From NCBI GenBank assembly GCA_020091685.1, contig CM034603.1, positions 19,238,715 to 19,302,714 of the forward strand: a stretch of 64,000 nt of DNA, in the 5' to 3' direction. Each line of letters starts with the position of its first letter. Position 1 is the first letter of the stretch. Positions 61,515 through 64,000 of the stretch are shown here, piece by piece. The position numbers and the translations under genes are program-made. The notes beneath the pieces are model-generated. The model did not search any database, was not told the origin of the DNA, and saw only the letters and a program-made list of their open reading frames with translations. The stretch comes from Lutjanus erythropterus. Taxonomy: Eukaryota > Chordata > Actinopteri > Lutjaniformes > Lutjanidae.

Positions 61515-63488
61515 CTCGAGACTGCAATCTTTTAAATTTTATCTTTATCACAGAAAATGTTCATCATTTTCTTAATTTGGCATTTGGATACTGATTTACA
61601 TGAAAAAATAATGAATTAATGAAAAGTTTACTTTGTGTATCACAGATTTAAAAATGAAATGATCTTTGTGGGAATTTAGGTGAAAGGGCTGTTCACGTAG
61701 TGAAAATCCATCAAATGTTCAGTACAAAGTCCATAAAGTAAGGGTGTGTTGCAAATACAGAGTGCAAGTTTCACTGACACTGGTGTGGGAACATGAAACC
61801 CTGGTTTAATTTAGGGCATGTGAAACTTGACAGAGGCTAAACAACAGGATCTGGTTATTGTTTAGGGGTACAGAGAGAGAGCTCGTGGCACAGCTAAGAA
61901 TCCCCTCTCGTCCTCTAGGAGTCACTTACCCAAAACACACACAACCGCATGTATGCACATGCACACACACATGCGCACGCGCACACACAGACTGTGAAAG
62001 CTCAGTGAAGACTGTTGCTGCTGGATACTAATGAAGCAGTGCGCTCATTGGGAGCAGTGAAGCAGTCCCTCTCATCTTCAGGCGCCCTCTGATTAGTCCA
62101 AAATGCAAATCCTGCCTCTGCCCAGGGATCTTGAGGGCAACAAACCCCCAGTAATTAATGCTTAACAGTTACACATACAACCACCTCTTCAAACAAGAGA
62201 CTGTTGAAAAGCATGCATTGCATAAGACTGTCTAGTTTACATGTGGCTCACAGATGTTTGCTCATCATTTGTTTGAGATACCAGTTTCTACCCAACGTAA
62301 TTAACGTTAGTAGAGAAAACATCCAGGTTAAAAAAAAAATGGACAGGAATTCAGTACACACAGAGCTTGGCTGAAAAATGTAATGCTACTCTTGGAAAAA
62401 GGAAACTATTAATACACAATCCCTGCTGGAACGAAATAAAGCATATCTTCATCATGAGTCATCTTAGCACTTTGCTTACAAATTATATCTGGTTTTCAGG
62501 AAACCATCATCTGTCTTTTTAATTTTTGACTGATGATTTTCTGGTGTCAACATGTTTGAAAAACACAGGTTACAATTTGGAATAAAAACCATATGAATAA
62601 AATGCTGTTTGAGTTGAGAAAATATTTAACATTCACCTCCAGACACGTTTTTAACTCTGCTATGATTCATATTTTGTTTAACATGGCTTTCTCAAGTGAA
62701 AAGTGAAAAAAAAAACCCCACTGGAAATGGACTGGAAGAACATCTACTCTTTCTCCCTCACTGACAAATTCTGGATCTGGCCTTGCACCAGTGAAAGGCC
62801 ACTGTGCATCAAAATGACTAGTATTAGCATCAGAGGAAACACTGAAGAGATTCAGCTGCACATATTTGACCCAGACTCAGAGAGGAGTCTATTGTCCAGC
62901 GAAATCGGCATCTACCAGATAGAGGCGGGGTCACAATTTTAATTTTAAATTAAAAAAAAAAAAATCAAAATGTAAAAAGTTGATGATCAAATCGAATCAT
63001 GGATTTAGCGAATAGTGACATCCCTACTAGCAGATGAATCAGAATGGTAATTTTAGCTGGCATCTTTTGTTTGTTAGCTTGTAACTGCACAAACATGTCC
63101 CCTTTACTAGAGAAATTTAAAAACACCTCCCTAGTAACATACTTTACACAGACACAAGTCAGTATAGTCAATGTCAGACATTTTAGGCAACATAAACGAG
63201 GGCCACCACTGAAAAAATGACAGCTGGAATCACCAGTCAAGAGTTGGCTCACATTTTCTCCGTGAATCTCTGAAAGCTGCATCATTATGCACTGACCAAT
63301 GCAGGAACAAAAGCATGTCAGTCTGTAAACAAACCAAGTCTTAAAATTATCATAAACTACAAAACTAACTGTGATGGAAGTGAAAAAAGATGACAGACAC
63401 GGAGTGTGATGGTGGACAGTGAGGCAGGGCAGCTGCTGCTCCAATGCTCATAGGAATGAAACAACTACTATGATACAATCCCTGACGT

Positions 63489-64000
63489 TCAGTATTACCA
63501 TTTCAACTTGTAATTATTATTAAAGCCATGTTTGATTACTGTGCTTTGAAAAACTCTCAGTACATACTGTGCACCGTCAACCAAAGTTAGCCACGGTCTC
63601 CCCGACGCTGGTGCAGTACCAGTTTGTTTTGTGTCAACGAGAACACTGTCATTGCAAATAGGGTTGCAACTAATGGTTATTTTCACAGTCATTTTACTGG
63701 TCAATTATTATCTCGATTAACTGATTAATAGTTCTTTGTTTGAAAATATCAGAAAATGGTGAAAAATGTTAATCATTGTCTCCAAAAGCCTAAGATGACA
63801 TCAGAAAACTTTTGACTTTTTTCTTTAAAAATTACTCAATCCAATTAATCTATCAAAATAGTTGGCAATTATTTAATCTTTGATCAATCGTTGCAGCTCT
63901 GATCACAGGACATAATGGACATAATGCCATTTCAAATCGTTGAGAGGTTTTCAATATAAAATCTGGTGAAATTACTTCAATTTGCAGGTTAGTACTTTAA
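63489..64000. repeat. dispersed repeat, copy 2, interrupted by a MITE
   Basis: The same blocks as 23243-23466, but split by a TAGGGTTGCAAC..GTTGCAGCTCTGA MITE at about 63659-63902. Continues to the right edge. Confidence 0.6.
63659..63902. mobile_element. TAGGGCTGCAAC-family MITE, short copy
   Basis: 244 bp, left end TAGGGTTGCAACTAATGGTT, right end GATCAATCGTTGCAGCTCTG. Inserted in the dispersed repeat above. Confidence 0.7.

Larger units (their letters stand above)
58513..64000 (-). other. mfsd14a: mfsd14a 5' intron, continuing off the right edge
   Basis: Sequence upstream of the first visible coding exon. I searched both strands for the family's TM1 exon (..VYHAVIVIFLEFFAWGLL..) and did not find it, so this is intron up to the window edge. 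It holds a GGGCTGCATGATATGG-type repeat from about 59210, the element 59491-61514 with an internal duplication, a CA-rich run at 61925-61990, an AGGGATGTCACTATTCG-terminated repeat ending at 63028, and a dispersed repeat with a nested MITE at 63489-64000. Confidence 0.75.

Noticed and set aside
62965-63444. 159-codon minus-strand open frame
   Set aside because: Runs through the end of a repeat and a poly-A tract, no recognisable domain, no initiation or splice evidence.
1-64000. CRISPR arrays, operons, phage or bacterial mobile elements
   Set aside because: None found; tandem repeats lack unique spacers, and gene structure, introns and repeats are those of a fish nuclear genome.

Overview
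This is a vertebrate nuclear window, almost certainly from a ray-finned (percomorph-type) teleost. The genes are split by GT-AG introns, the intergenic and intronic DNA is AT-rich, and it is full of short inverted-repeat transposons of kinds common in spiny-rayed fish. There are no bacterial features (no operons, Shine-Dalgarno sites, CRISPR arrays or phage genes), and I saw no tRNA or rRNA gene. Nearly all open reading frames of 60-150 codons are chance ORFs in non-coding DNA.

Two protein-coding genes can be supported, both on the minus strand. (1) The 5' end of an insulin receptor gene (insr): exon 1 with the signal peptide at 27287-27392 and exon 2 with the L1 ligand-binding domain at 14014-14562. 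They are separated by a 12.7-kb intron 1. Intron 2 runs off the left edge (at least 14.0 kb) and exon 3 is not in the window. Upstream (27.4-28.1 kb) lies a CpG-bearing promoter region with two perfect TCTCGCGAGA palindromes. (2) Most of a 12-TM major-facilitator gene, mfsd14a/hiat1-like: ten consecutive coding exons from 58512 down to the stop codon at 48028. They give 430 residues, all but the N-terminal 60 or so of the family's usual 490. Every junction keeps frame. The N-terminal exon or exons lie beyond the right edge.

Layout: 1-14013 insr intron 2; 14014-14562 insr exon 2; 14563-27286 intron 1, with several transposons including a three-layer nest; 27287-27392 exon 1; 27393 to about 28.1 kb leader and promoter; about 28.1-46.4 kb intergenic, holding a large composite transposon, minisatellites, a foldback element and one weak candidate promoter plus micro-ORF at 35.45-35.66 kb; about 46.4-48.0 kb probable mfsd14a 3'UTR; 48.0-58.5 kb mfsd14a coding exons; 58.5-64.0 kb mfsd14a 5' intron, largely transposon-derived.

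The two genes are not known to work together. One encodes a plasma-membrane receptor tyrosine kinase for insulin and the other an orphan solute-carrier-like membrane protein. I found no convincing novel gene system. The most interesting material is the transposon archaeology: nested insertions with intact target-site duplications, and two places where a copy of one MITE family sits between diverged direct repeats of other sequence. The promoter motif pair and a CA repeat beside a weak splice donor are also worth a look. Repeat family assignments come from recognition and internal comparison only; no database search was run.
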